Assembly: GCF_024055605.1 (NCBI RefSeq)
Contig: NZ_JAMXLX010000001.1
Coordinates: forward strand, 1,239,030-1,303,029
Direction of reading: 5' to 3'
Length of the DNA stretch: 64,000 nucleotides
Origin: Ciceribacter sichuanensis
Lineage (GTDB): Bacteria; Pseudomonadota; Alphaproteobacteria; Rhizobiales; Rhizobiaceae
Below are positions 9,400-20,813 of this stretch, in pieces. The position numbers and the translations under genes are program-made. Position 1 is the first letter of the stretch, and each line of letters opens with the position of its first letter. Below the pieces are notes generated by a model, which saw only the letters and a program-made list of their open reading frames with translations, ran no database searches and was not told the origin of the DNA.

Positions 9400-10753
9400 T
9401 ATTCTGGTAGTCGACGACGAAGAGGATATCCGCGAGATCGTCTCCGGCATCCTCAGCGACGAGGGGCACGAAACCCGCACCGCTCATGATGCCGACAGCG
9501 CGCTGGCTGCGATTTCGGATCGCGCGCCGCGTCTCGTATTTCTCGATATCTGGATGCAGGGCAGCCGGCTGGACGGCCTGTCGCTGCTGGACGAGATCAA
9601 GGCGCGGCATCCGGATCTTCCCGTCGTGATGATTTCCGGCCACGGTAACGTCGAGACGGCCGTTTCGGCAATCAAGCGCGGCGCTTTCGATTTCATCGAG
9701 AAGCCGTTCAAGGCGGATCGCCTGATCCTGATCGCGGAGCGCGCGCTCGAGAATTCCAAGCTGAAACGCGAGGTTTCCGAACTCAAGAAGCGCACGGGCG
9801 ATGCCGTCGAGCTGATAGGTACTTCGGTTGCCGTTTCACAGCTTCGTCAGACGATCGAAAAGGTTGCCCCGACCAACAGCCGCATCATGATCTTCGGCCC
9901 TTCCGGTTCTGGCAAGGAACTGGTCGCACGCATGATCCACAAGCGGTCGAGCCGCGCGAGCGGCCCCTTCGTGACGCTCAACGCGGCGGCGATCACGCCT
10001 GATCGCATGGAGATCGCGCTGTTCGGCACCGAAGGCACGCCGGGCCAGCCGCGCCGCATCGGCGCGCTGGAGGAGGCCCACCGCGGTATCCTTTATCTCG
10101 ACGAGATCGGCGAGATGCCACGCGAGACCCAGAACAAGATCCTTCGGGTTCTGGTCGAACAGCAGTTCGAACGTGTCGGTGGTTCCAAGCGCGTCAAGGT
10201 CGATGTGCGGGTCATCTCGTCTTCCGCCTACAACCTCGAAGGCATGATCGCGGAGGGGCAATTCCGGGAGGATCTGTTCCACCGGCTCGCCGTCGTGCCG
10301 ATCAAGGTTCCGGCTCTTGCCGAACGGCGGGAGGACATTCCCTTCCTGGTCGACATGTTCATGCGTCAGGTATCCGAGCAGGCGGGTATCCGTCAGCGGC
10401 GGATCGGTGATGACGCAATGGCGGTCCTGCAGGCCAATGACTGGCCGGGCAATATCCGCCAGCTGCGCAACAACATCGAGCGCCTGATGATCCTGGCGCA
10501 GGGGGATAGCCCGGATACGCCGATTTCCGCCGAGATCCTGCCGCAGGACCTGTCGGAAATGCTGCCGAAGGTTTCGGCTCGCAACGATACCCATATCATG
10601 ACGCTGCCCCTGCGCGAGGCGCGTGAGATGTTCGAGCGCGACTACCTGATCGCGCAGATCAACCGTTTCGGCGGGAATATTTCACGCACGGCTGAGTTTG
10701 TCGGCATGGAGCGCTCCGCACTTCATCGCAAACTGAAGTCGCTTGGCGTATAA
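9389..10753 (+). CDS. ntrX: Response regulator NtrX, without a GAFTGA loop
   Basis: A 454-residue NtrC-like response regulator. The receiver domain shows VVDDEED and the acceptor Asp53 in VFLDIWMQG. The AAA+ domain has Walker A GPSGSGKELVARMIH and Walker B LYLDEIGEMP. Where NtrC has the GAFTGA sigma-54 contact loop, NtrX reads ALFGTEGTPGQPRRIGALEE (about residues 209-228), so the contact motif is absent. The C-terminal Fis-type helix-turn-helix (ISRTAEFVGMERSALHRKL) is present. Loss of the loop suggests it regulates promoters of other sigma factors or represses. In alphaproteobacteria NtrYX is linked to nitrogen metabolism, redox response and cell envelope control. The ATG at 9389 starts the receiver domain directly. 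Confidence 0.95.
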   Translation: MASDILVVDDEEDIREIVSGILSDEGHETRTAHDADSALAAISDRAPRLVFLDIWMQGSRLDGLSLLDEIKARHPDLPVVMISGHGNVETAVSAIKRGAFDFIEKPFKADRLILIAERALENSKLKREVSELKKRTGDAVELIGTSVAVSQLRQTIEKVAPTNSRIMIFGPSGSGKELVARMIHKRSSRASGPFVTLNAAAITPDRMEIALFGTEGTPGQPRRIGALEEAHRGILYLDEIGEMPRETQNKILRVLVEQQFERVGGSKRVKVDVRVISSSAYNLEGMIAEGQFREDLFHRLAVVPIKVPALAERREDIPFLVDMFMRQVSEQAGIRQRRIGDDAMAVLQANDWPGNIRQLRNNIERLMILAQGDSPDTPISAEILPQDLSEMLPKVSARNDTHIMTLPLREAREMFERDYLIAQINRFGGNISRTAEFVGMERSALHRKLKSLGV

Positions 10754-10762
10754 GTCATGTGG

Positions 10763-10787
10763 CAGGCGGCCCTGACAGGGCCGCCTG
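10763..10787. terminator. Hairpin between ntrX and trkA
   Basis: A perfect 10-base-pair inverted repeat (CAGGCGGCCC / GGGCCGCCTG) with a five-base loop lies nine bases after the ntrX stop. The following bases are only mildly T-rich, so this is either a weak intrinsic terminator or an mRNA 3'-end stabiliser that partly separates ntrX from trkA. Confidence 0.5.
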
Positions 10788-10811
10788 ATTCCCATTGCAT
10801 GAAGAGGCATC

Positions 10812-12188
10812 ATGAAAGTCATCATCTGCGGGGCAGGACAGGTTGGCTACGGTATCGCGGAGCGCTTGTCCCAGGAGGACAATGACGTTTCGGTCATCGA
10901 TACCTCGGCATCGCTGGTAGCGCACATCACGGAGACGCTCGACGTTCGTGGTTATGTCGGCCATGGTGCCCATCCCGACATGCTGGCCAAGGCCGGTGCC
11001 GACGATGCCGACATGATCATTGCCGTGACGCTCTACGATGAGGTGAACATCGTCGCCTGCGAAGTCGCGCATGCGCTTTTCAACGTGCCGACCAAGATCG
11101 CACGCATCCGCGCTCAGAATTACATGCGGCCGGAATATGCCGATCTCTTCAGCCGGGAACACATCTCGATCGATGTAACGATCTCCCCCGAGATCGAAGT
11201 TGGCAAGATGGTCCTGAGGCGTATTTCCTTCCCCGGGGCGACGGATATCGTCCGCTTCGCGGAAGACCATATTGCCATGGTCGCCATCGAATGCATGGAG
11301 GATTGCCCGGTCCTCAATACGCCTTTGCATCAACTGAGCCAGCTTTTCCCGGACCTTATGGCGACGGTGACGGCGATCTATCGTAACGGCAGGCTTCATG
11401 TCGCGCAGTCAAACGACCAATTGCTGGTTGGCGATCTTGCCTATGTCATCTGCCAACGCGATCACACGCGCCGCACGCTTGGTCTGTTCGGTCATGATGA
11501 GCAGGAGGCGGGCCGCATTGTCATCGCTGGCGGCGGAAATATCGGGCAATACGTCGCTCGCACCATCGAGAAGATGCAGCCGAGGACCAGAATCAAGATT
11601 ATCGAGAGCGACCGCGAACGGGCGGTCGCGATATCGGAGCGGTTGAAGAGCACCATCGTCCTGCACGGTTCCGCGCTCGATCAGGCGATCCTGCAGCAGG
11701 CCGATATTCAGGAAGCCGATCTGATGGTGACCCTCACCAACAACGATCAAATCAACATTCTCGGCGCGGCCATGGCCAAGCGCATGGGTTGCCGCTCCAC
11801 CATGGCGTTGATCAACAATCCGGGCTTTCAGGAGCTGGCGACGGGTGTGGGCATCGATGCACACATCAATCCGCGCGCCGTAACGATCTCGCGCGTCCTC
11901 CAGCATGTCCGCAAAGGGCGCATCCTGTCAGTTTATGCCGTACAGAAAGGCATGGCCGAAGTGATCGAGGCCGAAGCGCTGGAGACATCACCGCTTGTCG
12001 GACGGCCTTTCCGCGATCTCGACCTGCCGCCTGGGCTTCGCATCGGTGCGATCTATCGCGACAAGGCGGTGATCCGGCCGAACGGCGAAACACGGATCAA
12101 GGCGAAGGACCGGGTTGTCATGTTCGCCACAGCCGATGCCGTCCGTGTTGTTGAACAGATGTTCCGCGTTTCCATTCAGTATTTCTAG
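10812..12188 (+). CDS. trkA: Trk potassium uptake system peripheral NAD-binding subunit
   Basis: A 458-residue protein built of two RCK modules, each an N-terminal Rossmann NAD(H)-binding domain followed by a TrkA-C domain. The first dinucleotide motif is VIICGAGQVGYGIAERL at residues 2-18 and the second is IVIAGGGNIGQYVARTI near residue 237. TrkA gates the TrkH/TrkG potassium channel at the cytoplasmic membrane; no trkH gene is in the window. The position directly after ntrYX is conserved in rhizobia. The ATG is preceded by AAGAGGCATC. Full family length, no anomalies. Confidence 0.95.
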   Translation: MKVIICGAGQVGYGIAERLSQEDNDVSVIDTSASLVAHITETLDVRGYVGHGAHPDMLAKAGADDADMIIAVTLYDEVNIVACEVAHALFNVPTKIARIRAQNYMRPEYADLFSREHISIDVTISPEIEVGKMVLRRISFPGATDIVRFAEDHIAMVAIECMEDCPVLNTPLHQLSQLFPDLMATVTAIYRNGRLHVAQSNDQLLVGDLAYVICQRDHTRRTLGLFGHDEQEAGRIVIAGGGNIGQYVARTIEKMQPRTRIKIIESDRERAVAISERLKSTIVLHGSALDQAILQQADIQEADLMVTLTNNDQINILGAAMAKRMGCRSTMALINNPGFQELATGVGIDAHINPRAVTISRVLQHVRKGRILSVYAVQKGMAEVIEAEALETSPLVGRPFRDLDLPPGLRIGAIYRDKAVIRPNGETRIKAKDRVVMFATADAVRVVEQMFRVSIQYF

Positions 12189-12286
12189 AGCATAATCCGA
12201 CCGGAGTGAAACGAGGATCGACAAGATTATGCTTCAAAAAGAAAACCTTAGAGCGCCGACCTGATTCCATCAGATCGGCGCTCTAA
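12189..12286. repeat. Rhizobial-type intergenic mosaic repeat with two palindromes
   Basis: The trkA-aminotransferase gap holds two nested inverted repeats. AGCATAATC at 12189-12197 pairs with GATTATGCT at 12225-12233. TTAGAGCGCCGACCTGA at 12248-12264 pairs with TCAGATCGGCGCTCTAA at 12270-12286 with a single G-T wobble. A related TTAGAG...CTCTAA unit occurs at about 30890. The structure resembles the RIME/REP-like palindromes scattered between genes in Rhizobiaceae. The second hairpin may also act as a bidirectional terminator. Confidence 0.6.
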
Positions 12287-12316
12287 TCTCGAAAATCCAG
12301 TTTCCGGAAGGCCGTG

Positions 12317-13180
12317 ATGCCGAGAATTGCCTATGTCAACGGTCGCTATGTCCAGCATAACAAGGCCAGCGTTCACATTGAGGACCGCGGTTACCAGTTC
12401 GCCGATGGCGTCTATGAAGTATGTGAGATCCGTCACGGGCTTATCGTGGATCTGACCCGGCATCTCGATCGCCTCGATCGTTCCCTTTCTGAAATCCGTA
12501 TCCGCCCGCCCATGTCGCGTGCGGCGCTGGTACAGGTGATCCGCGAGGTTGTCCGTCGCAATCATGTGAAGAACGGATTGTTCTATCTGCAGGTGACGCG
12601 CGGAGTTGCGAAACGGGATCACGTCTTCCCGTCAGCGGATACGCCGGCGTCGCTGGTGGTAACGGCCAAGAGCACCGATCCTTCGGTGATCGCCCGCAAG
12701 AACGCCTCCGGCATCAAGGCGATAACCGTGCCCGACAATCGCTGGGACCGGGTGGACATCAAGACGGTCGGCCTTCTGCCGAATGCGCTCGCCCGCCAAG
12801 CGGCCAAGGAGGCCGGTTCTCAGGAAGCGATTTTCATCGATCCCCGGGGCATGGTGACGGAAGGTGCGGCGACCAATGTCTGGATCGTCGACGCCGAGGG
12901 CAATCTCGTCACACGGCCGGCCGAACACGGCATCCTGCGCGGCATCACCCGCACGACGCTGATGGACGTGGCCAAGGTTCTGGGAATCTCGATCCGTGAA
13001 AGAGAGTTTTCGCGCGAGGAAATGCTTGGGGCGCGCGAGGTCTTTATTACCGCGGCGACGAGTATTTGCTTTCCGATTGTCGAAATCGACGGCATTTCCA
13101 TCGCAAACGGCTATCCCGGAACGATTTCGGAGAAAATCCGGAGCGCTTTTTTCGACATTGCGGAAAAGACGGCGATTTGA
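12317..13180 (+). CDS. Class IV aminotransferase, probably D-amino acid aminotransferase
   Basis: A 287-residue fold-type IV PLP aminotransferase, the family of D-alanine transaminase, branched-chain aminotransferase and aminodeoxychorismate lyase. Characteristic segments are HIEDRGYQFADGVYEVCEI near residue 22, the region around GVAKRDHVFP, EAIFIDPRGMVTEGAATNVWIV near residue 172, and RTTLMDVAK. D-alanine aminotransferase is the best guess from overall pattern and length; D-glutamate supply for peptidoglycan would be its use. A GTG lies three bases before the ATG at 12317; the ATG is favoured because GGAAGG is placed five bases upstream. The exact substrate cannot be settled from sequence. 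Confidence 0.85.
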   Translation: MPRIAYVNGRYVQHNKASVHIEDRGYQFADGVYEVCEIRHGLIVDLTRHLDRLDRSLSEIRIRPPMSRAALVQVIREVVRRNHVKNGLFYLQVTRGVAKRDHVFPSADTPASLVVTAKSTDPSVIARKNASGIKAITVPDNRWDRVDIKTVGLLPNALARQAAKEAGSQEAIFIDPRGMVTEGAATNVWIVDAEGNLVTRPAEHGILRGITRTTLMDVAKVLGISIREREFSREEMLGAREVFITAATSICFPIVEIDGISIANGYPGTISEKIRSAFFDIAEKTAI

Positions 13181-13289
13181 TACCACCTTCACGGTGAAGG
13201 GCCTATCAGGGACAGTCCTTACAAGGCTGATAAGCTTAAAGAATAATTATACCGGCCAATGAGCCGGCAAGAAAGAAAGAAGCGACGCT

Positions 13290-13541
13290 ATGGCGGAACG
13301 TTCTCAGAATCTGCAGGATCTATTTCTCAACACCGTCCGCAAGCAGAAGATTTCGTTGACGATCTTCCTGATCAACGGCGTCAAGCTCACGGGCGTTGTG
13401 ACCTCCTTCGACAATTTCTGCGTTCTGCTGCGTCGCGACGGCCATTCGCAACTGGTCTACAAGCACGCCATCTCGACCATCATGCCGGGCCAGCCCATGC
13501 AGATGTTCGAGAGCGAAGACAACGCTTCGTCACAGGATTGA
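13290..13541 (+). CDS. hfq: RNA chaperone Hfq
   Basis: An 83-residue Sm-like protein that forms a hexameric ring and helps small RNAs pair with mRNAs. The Sm1 motif ([20 protein letters not shown]) is at the N-terminus, with Gln8-type and Phe/Tyr surface residues retained; the Sm2 motif is [11 protein letters not shown]. The C-terminal tail is short, as normal in alphaproteobacteria. In rhizobia Hfq (NrfA-like) affects nitrogen fixation gene control and many transporters. The spacing to hflX (67 bases to its ATG, possibly overlapping if a rarer start is used) indicates the classical hfq-hflX operon. Confidence 0.98.
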   Translation: MAERSQNLQDLFLNTVRKQKISLTIFLINGVKLTGVVTSFDNFCVLLRRDGHSQLVYKHAISTIMPGQPMQMFESEDNASSQD

Positions 13542-13608
13542 AGCCATAACCACTCGCGACACCAAAAACGATTCGATCATCCCGGAAAACGAAAAACACC
13601 GGGATGAC

Positions 13609-14937
13609 ATGTGTGCTGTTGTCATCGTCCCCGTCCTGAAACAGGCACGTGGCGCGGCAGCAGCCGAAACGCTTGCTCCCACGCGTTCCAATGCGAGCCG
13701 ACTGGAAGAGGCGATTGGTCTTGCAAGGGCCATCGACCTCACGATTGGCGCGGGCATCATCGTGCCCGTCAACCAGCCGCGGCCGGCGACGCTTCTTGGA
13801 ACCGGCAAGATCGAGGAAGTGTCGGCGCTTCTCGATGAGCACAATGCCGGCCTCGTCATCGTCGATCATCCCCTGACGCCGGTACAGCAGCGCAACCTCG
13901 AGAAGGAATGGCGCGCCAAGGTCATCGACCGCACCGGTCTCATTCTGGAAATCTTCGGCCGTCGCGCCTCCACCAAGGAAGGCACGCTTCAGGTCGAGCT
14001 TGCCCATCTCAACTACCAGAAGGGCCGTCTGGTCCGGAGCTGGACCCACCTTGAACGCCAGCGCGGTGGTGCGGGCTTCATGGGTGGTCCGGGTGAAACC
14101 CAGATCGAAGCCGACCGCCGTCTCTTGCAGGACCGGATCGTCCGGCTCGAACGGGAACTGGAACAGGTCGTCCGGACGCGGCAACTGCATCGCGCCAAGC
14201 GTCGCAAGGTGCCGCATCCGATCGTGGCGCTGGTCGGCTACACCAACGCAGGCAAGTCCACGCTCTTCAACCGCATTACCGGCGCAGGCGTGCTGGCAGA
14301 GAACATGCTGTTTGCAACGCTCGATCCGACGCTGCGCCGCATGAAGCTGCCGCATGGCCGCACAGTCATTCTGTCCGATACCGTAGGTTTCATCTCCGAC
14401 CTGCCGACCCATCTGGTCGCCGCCTTCCGTGCCACGCTCGAAGAGGTGCTGGAAGCCGACCTCATCCTGCATGTGCGTGACATGTCTGACCCGGATAATC
14501 CGGCGCAGTCAACGGACGTCCTGCGCATTCTCGACGATCTCGGTATCGACGAGAAGGAGAGGGCGGAGCGCATCATCGAGGTCTGGAACAAGATCGACCG
14601 TCTCGATCCCGAAAGCCACGATGCGATCCTGCAGAAGGCCCAGAGCAGGGAGAATGTCATCCCCGTTTCCGCCATGTCGGGCGAGGGCGTCGATCGGTTG
14701 ATGGACGTGATTTCCGAGCGCCTTTCGGGTGTCCTGACCGAAACCACGGTCGTCGTTCCTGCGGACAAGCATGCGCTGATTTCCTGGGCCTACGAAAACG
14801 CCATCGTCGACATTCGAGAGGACCACGAAGACGGCACCGTCAGCCTCGACCTGCGCCTCACGGAACGTCAGGCGCTGGAGCTGGAGCGCAAGCTCGGCGG
14901 TGGCCCGAAGCGGGAAAAGGAAGACTGGGAGCGGTAG
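13609..14937 (+). CDS. hflX: GTPase HflX, ribosome-associated
   Basis: A 442-residue GTPase. The N-terminal HflX nucleotide-binding-like domain includes NQPRPATLLGTGK and LEIFGRRASTKEGTLQVELA; the glycine-rich linker reads RQRGGAGFMGGPGETQIE. The G domain has G1 GYTNAGKSTLFN, the G3 region DTVGFISDLP and G4 NKID. HflX splits stalled or heat-damaged 70S ribosomes. The start is unsettled: ATG 13609 is the first standard start, but the frame remains open upstream across 20 plausible codons to ATA 13546 and ATT 13537, which overlap the hfq end. No ATG, GTG or TTG lies in that extension. Confidence 0.93.
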   Translation: MCAVVIVPVLKQARGAAAAETLAPTRSNASRLEEAIGLARAIDLTIGAGIIVPVNQPRPATLLGTGKIEEVSALLDEHNAGLVIVDHPLTPVQQRNLEKEWRAKVIDRTGLILEIFGRRASTKEGTLQVELAHLNYQKGRLVRSWTHLERQRGGAGFMGGPGETQIEADRRLLQDRIVRLERELEQVVRTRQLHRAKRRKVPHPIVALVGYTNAGKSTLFNRITGAGVLAENMLFATLDPTLRRMKLPHGRTVILSDTVGFISDLPTHLVAAFRATLEEVLEADLILHVRDMSDPDNPAQSTDVLRILDDLGIDEKERAERIIEVWNKIDRLDPESHDAILQKAQSRENVIPVSAMSGEGVDRLMDVISERLSGVLTETTVVVPADKHALISWAYENAIVDIREDHEDGTVSLDLRLTERQALELERKLGGGPKREKEDWER

Positions 14938-14968
14938 GGCGGAACTCTATGGATGCGTACTTTGAGCG

Positions 14969-15805
14969 TCAGTCCAGCTGCCGTTCGATCGCCTTTGCCG
15001 CCTGCCAGAGTTCTTCCATTCGCTCCAGCGTCGCATCTTCCAGAGTTTCAGAGTTTTCTTTAAGAGAATTTTCTATATAACTGAAACGGCGACGGAACTT
15101 GGTATTCGTTCCACGCAGTGCCTGTTCCGGATCGGCATCCACATGGCGTCCGATGTTGACGAGGGCGAAGATCAGGTCGCCGAGTTCGTCGGTGATCTTT
15201 TCCGGCTTTCCCTCCGCCAGCGCCTCGCGCAGTTCGGCGATTTCCTCTTCGATCTTGTCGAGGATCGGCTCCGGTTCCGACCAGTCGAAGCCGACCTTGG
15301 CCGCACGTTCCTGCAGCTTCAACGCTTCGGTGAGTGCGGGGAAACTCCTCTGTACGTCGCCGAGATGACCGGCCTTCACGTCGTGTTCGGCCGTGCCGCG
15401 CCGCGCCCGCCGTTCGGCCCGTTCGCGCTTTTCCTGCCGCTTGATCTCATCCCATTGAGCTTTCACGCTTTCCGGCGTGTCCGCGTCGGAGACGGCGAAG
15501 ACGTGCGGATGGCGGCGGATCATCTTTCGCGTGATGGCCTCGACCACGTCACCGAACGAGAAGAGGCCAGCTTCTTCTCCCATGCGGGCATGGAACACCA
15601 CCTGTAGCAACAGGTCACCCAGTTCTTCGCAGAGATCGTCGGGATCGTTGCGCTCGATTGCGTCGGCAACCTCATACGCCTCCTCGACTGTATAAGGCTT
15701 GATGGTCTCGAAGGTCTGGACAATGTCCCACGGGCAGCCGGTTTTCGGATCGCGAAGTGCGGCCATGATCTCGATCAGGCGTGAGATGTCCTTGGAGGGT
15801 TCCAT
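14969..15805 (-). CDS. mazG: Nucleoside triphosphate pyrophosphohydrolase MazG
   Basis: A 278-residue all-alpha NTP pyrophosphohydrolase with two tandem MazG domains. Domain one has the metal-binding acidic pattern in EEAYEVADAIE and CEELGDLLLQVVFHARM. Domain two repeats it in KIEEEIAELREAL and DELGDLIFALVNIGRH. It hydrolyses (d)NTPs to monophosphates and pyrophosphate, clearing abnormal nucleotides and tempering the stringent response. The length is that of full MazG. It converges on hflX with a gap of 31 bases and follows the deaminase gene 17 bases downstream on the same strand, suggesting a two-gene operon in nucleotide quality control. Confidence 0.95.
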   Translation of the reverse strand: MEPSKDISRLIEIMAALRDPKTGCPWDIVQTFETIKPYTVEEAYEVADAIERNDPDDLCEELGDLLLQVVFHARMGEEAGLFSFGDVVEAITRKMIRRHPHVFAVSDADTPESVKAQWDEIKRQEKRERAERRARRGTAEHDVKAGHLGDVQRSFPALTEALKLQERAAKVGFDWSEPEPILDKIEEEIAELREALAEGKPEKITDELGDLIFALVNIGRHVDADPEQALRGTNTKFRRRFSYIENSLKENSETLEDATLERMEELWQAAKAIERQLD

Positions 15806-15822
15806 GCGGTCGTCCTGCCGGC

Positions 15823-16404
15823 TCAGTTGAGCGGAATGTCGTTGTCCGATTTCCCGGACTGATACTGCCCGGAGAGGCGGTCATAGACTGCACGGATGCG
15901 CCTGGACTGTTCCGTCAGGCTCTCCCGTTCCGCCGCGTCCTTTACGGCCACCAGATCGGACAGTGCATAGGAATTCCAGAAGGCGTTCGACTTGCGATAG
16001 CCGCCGGGCTCCAGTCCGAAGACCTCCTTGAGGATCTTCAGGTCATGCGGGATCGCGAAGGCATCGCGGCTGTCCTCGTGGCTGAAAAAGTAATAGAAAT
16101 TGTCGAAGCCGGCCCAGGTGATCGCCGACATGCACATGGTGCAGGGCTCGTGGGTCGAAAGGAAGATCAAGTCCTTAGTCGAAGGCTTTTCCTCGAGTTC
16201 GTAGAAGCGCTTCAGCGTATGCACTTCGCCGTGCCACAACGGGTTCTCGAGCTCATTATTGGTTTCCGCCAGCACCAGCGACAGGTCGGATTTTCTGAGA
16301 ATCGCCGCGCCGAAAACCTTGTTGCCGGCTGCAACTCCGGCTTCCGTCAGCGGAAGGATGTCGTGCTCGATGACATCGAGCAGGCGAGAAGTGATATCCG
16401 TCAT
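15823..16404 (-). CDS. Nucleoside/nucleobase deaminase of the CMP/dCMP deaminase superfamily
   Basis: A 193-residue zinc deaminase. The catalytic elements are HGEVHTLKRF (zinc His and the proton-shuttle Glu) and EPCTMCMSAI (the two zinc cysteines). Length and layout are close to guanine deaminase/TadA-like and cytosine deaminase-like proteins, but several positions differ from tRNA-specific TadA and the substrate is unknown. It lies immediately upstream of mazG on the same strand, so a role in nucleotide clean-up or salvage is a reasonable inference. The ATG at 16404 is the first start. Confidence 0.8.
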   Translation of the reverse strand: MTDITSRLLDVIEHDILPLTEAGVAAGNKVFGAAILRKSDLSLVLAETNNELENPLWHGEVHTLKRFYELEEKPSTKDLIFLSTHEPCTMCMSAITWAGFDNFYYFFSHEDSRDAFAIPHDLKILKEVFGLEPGGYRKSNAFWNSYALSDLVAVKDAAERESLTEQSRRIRAVYDRLSGQYQSGKSDNDIPLN

Positions 16405-16681
16405 CTATAGCTGCGTCCCCGTGGCTTGCTGCGGTGCGATCCTATCGTCGGCCTGATAGGGTCGAAAGCAAAAAACATCGTTTGTCGCCAGCTTTTTTCA
16501 ACAGGAAATCCCAATTAAACGATAGAAATTGTGGATTTATCACCCTTCGGTGACTTTTGCTCGCATCCGCCGAAAGCCTAGCAAAGAAATGTGCGGTGCC
16601 GAGCGGCGGGGGATTTCTGTTTCTTCTATCGCCAGCCCAAAAAGGTGATATTGGCGCTCACTACACAACTGGATCGTGACC
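16405..16681. promoter_or_regulatory. Divergent intergenic region upstream of cysG
   Basis: A 277-base divergent region between the deaminase gene and cysG. It contains an inverted repeat CCTATC...GATAGG at about 16440-16461 and a long AT-rich stretch (16465-16540). No gene, known riboswitch core or clear sigma-54 element was recognised. Promoters for both flanking genes must lie here. Confidence 0.4.
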
Positions 16682-18121
<1,440 letters not shown>

Positions 18122-18122
18122 C

Positions 18123-18437
18123 ATGGCCCAGAAAGTCTTGACCGCCAACCGCCTTGGCGACGGCATCGCCGTCTGGCTCGATGCCGGCGGCCAGTGGACG
18201 GAAAAACTGCAGGATGCCTTCGTCGCCCGGCATGCCGAAGCGATTGCCGCGCTGGAAGAAGCAGGCCGCCAGGCCTTCGCCAGCAACATCGTGCTTGACG
18301 TCAATGTCATCGATGTCGAGGAGAAGGACGGTGTGCTCTGGCCCTTGCGCCTGCGCGAACGCATCCGCGCCGAGGGTCCCACCATTGCCTATGCGCACGG
18401 CCATGGCCATGCCGATCCCGATTTCATTGCCGCCTGA
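18123..18437 (+). CDS. DUF2849 protein in the sulfite-reduction operon
   Basis: A 104-residue soluble protein of the DUF2849 family, about which no biochemical function is established to my knowledge. It has no membrane segment or cysteine pair; the sequence is rich in Ala, Glu and Asp and ends with a histidine-rich AYAHGHGHADPDF tail that could bind a metal. It begins one base after the cysG stop with GAGAGGA as the binding site, and cysI starts eight bases after its stop. The tight spacing argues that it works with siroheme or sulfite reductase, possibly in assembly or regulation. That role is inference from context only. Confidence 0.85.
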   Translation: MAQKVLTANRLGDGIAVWLDAGGQWTEKLQDAFVARHAEAIAALEEAGRQAFASNIVLDVNVIDVEEKDGVLWPLRLRERIRAEGPTIAYAHGHGHADPDFIAA

Positions 18438-18445
18438 GGACAGAC

Positions 18446-20116
<1,671 letters not shown>

Positions 20117-20126
20117 GGAATGTGAG

Positions 20127-20639
20127 ATGAGCAAGATCTGGAAGGAAACCGGCTTCGTCGAGAACGATCGCTGGGTGATTGAAACCGAGGAGCGCAAGGC
20201 CGGCGAAGACGAGCGCGCCGTGCTCGACCTCGAAGCGTTTATCGTGGCAGCCGATGAGACCAACGAAGGCGGCTTTGGCGTTCTGGTGTCGCCTGCCGAC
20301 GATGTGACCCGGCTTGAACCCTATCTCGACCGTATCGACCTGATTGCCGTCGCATTTCCGGCGTTCAATGATGGTAGGGGTTTCAGCCATGCAATGCTGC
20401 TGCGTCAGAGGCTGGGTTTCACCGGCGAAGTCCGCGCGGTGGGCGATGTCCTGATCGATCAGGTGCCCCTGATGCTGCGTACCGGATTTGACAGCTTTTC
20501 GGTGACCAATGCAGTGGCTTTGAAGCGACTGGAGGACGGCCGTCTGCCGGGCATCGCCCAGCGATACCAGCCGACGGCAAGAGATTCTGCCGTTGCCGGC
20601 GGGTTCAGCTGGCGTCGTCTGGGAACGGCTGGTGCATAA
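20127..20639 (+). CDS. DUF934 protein, sulfur-assimilation-associated
   Basis: A 170-residue protein of the DUF934 family, found next to cysI or cysH in many proteobacteria and of unproven function. No catalytic motif, membrane segment or cysteine cluster is visible; the segment GFSHAMLLRQRLGFTGEVRAVGDVL is the most family-like part. It starts ten bases after the cysI stop with GAGGAATGTGAG upstream, so it belongs to the operon. The frame is open upstream to 20022 but that part overlaps cysI and lacks homology. A helper role in sulfite or nitrite reduction is inferred only. Confidence 0.85.
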   Translation: MSKIWKETGFVENDRWVIETEERKAGEDERAVLDLEAFIVAADETNEGGFGVLVSPADDVTRLEPYLDRIDLIAVAFPAFNDGRGFSHAMLLRQRLGFTGEVRAVGDVLIDQVPLMLRTGFDSFSVTNAVALKRLEDGRLPGIAQRYQPTARDSAVAGGFSWRRLGTAGA

Positions 20640-20813
20640 ATATGGAAAATGAGATATGTGAGCGGCGACCTTTGATGGAAGTCAAGGACGCTGCCATATC
20701 TATGGTGCATGGCATCGGTACCAAGACTTCATCCCGATGCAATTGTGGAATGCGACGGTCTGGTTTATAGGCTGTCGCGACTGGATCGAAAGACGGATAG
20801 GATCGACAAGCCT

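Noticed and set aside
7552..9480. Minus-strand frame of 642 codons opposite ntrY
   Set aside because: Antisense shadow of a well-supported kinase gene; no ribosome binding site or domain.
16405..16681. Riboswitch in front of cysG
   Set aside because: No SAM-II, cobalamin or other known core was recognised; only a small inverted repeat is present.
20709..20813. N-terminal extension of fpr from the ATG at 20709
   Set aside because: The extra 35 residues have no FNR homology, while ATG 20814 gives the normal family length.
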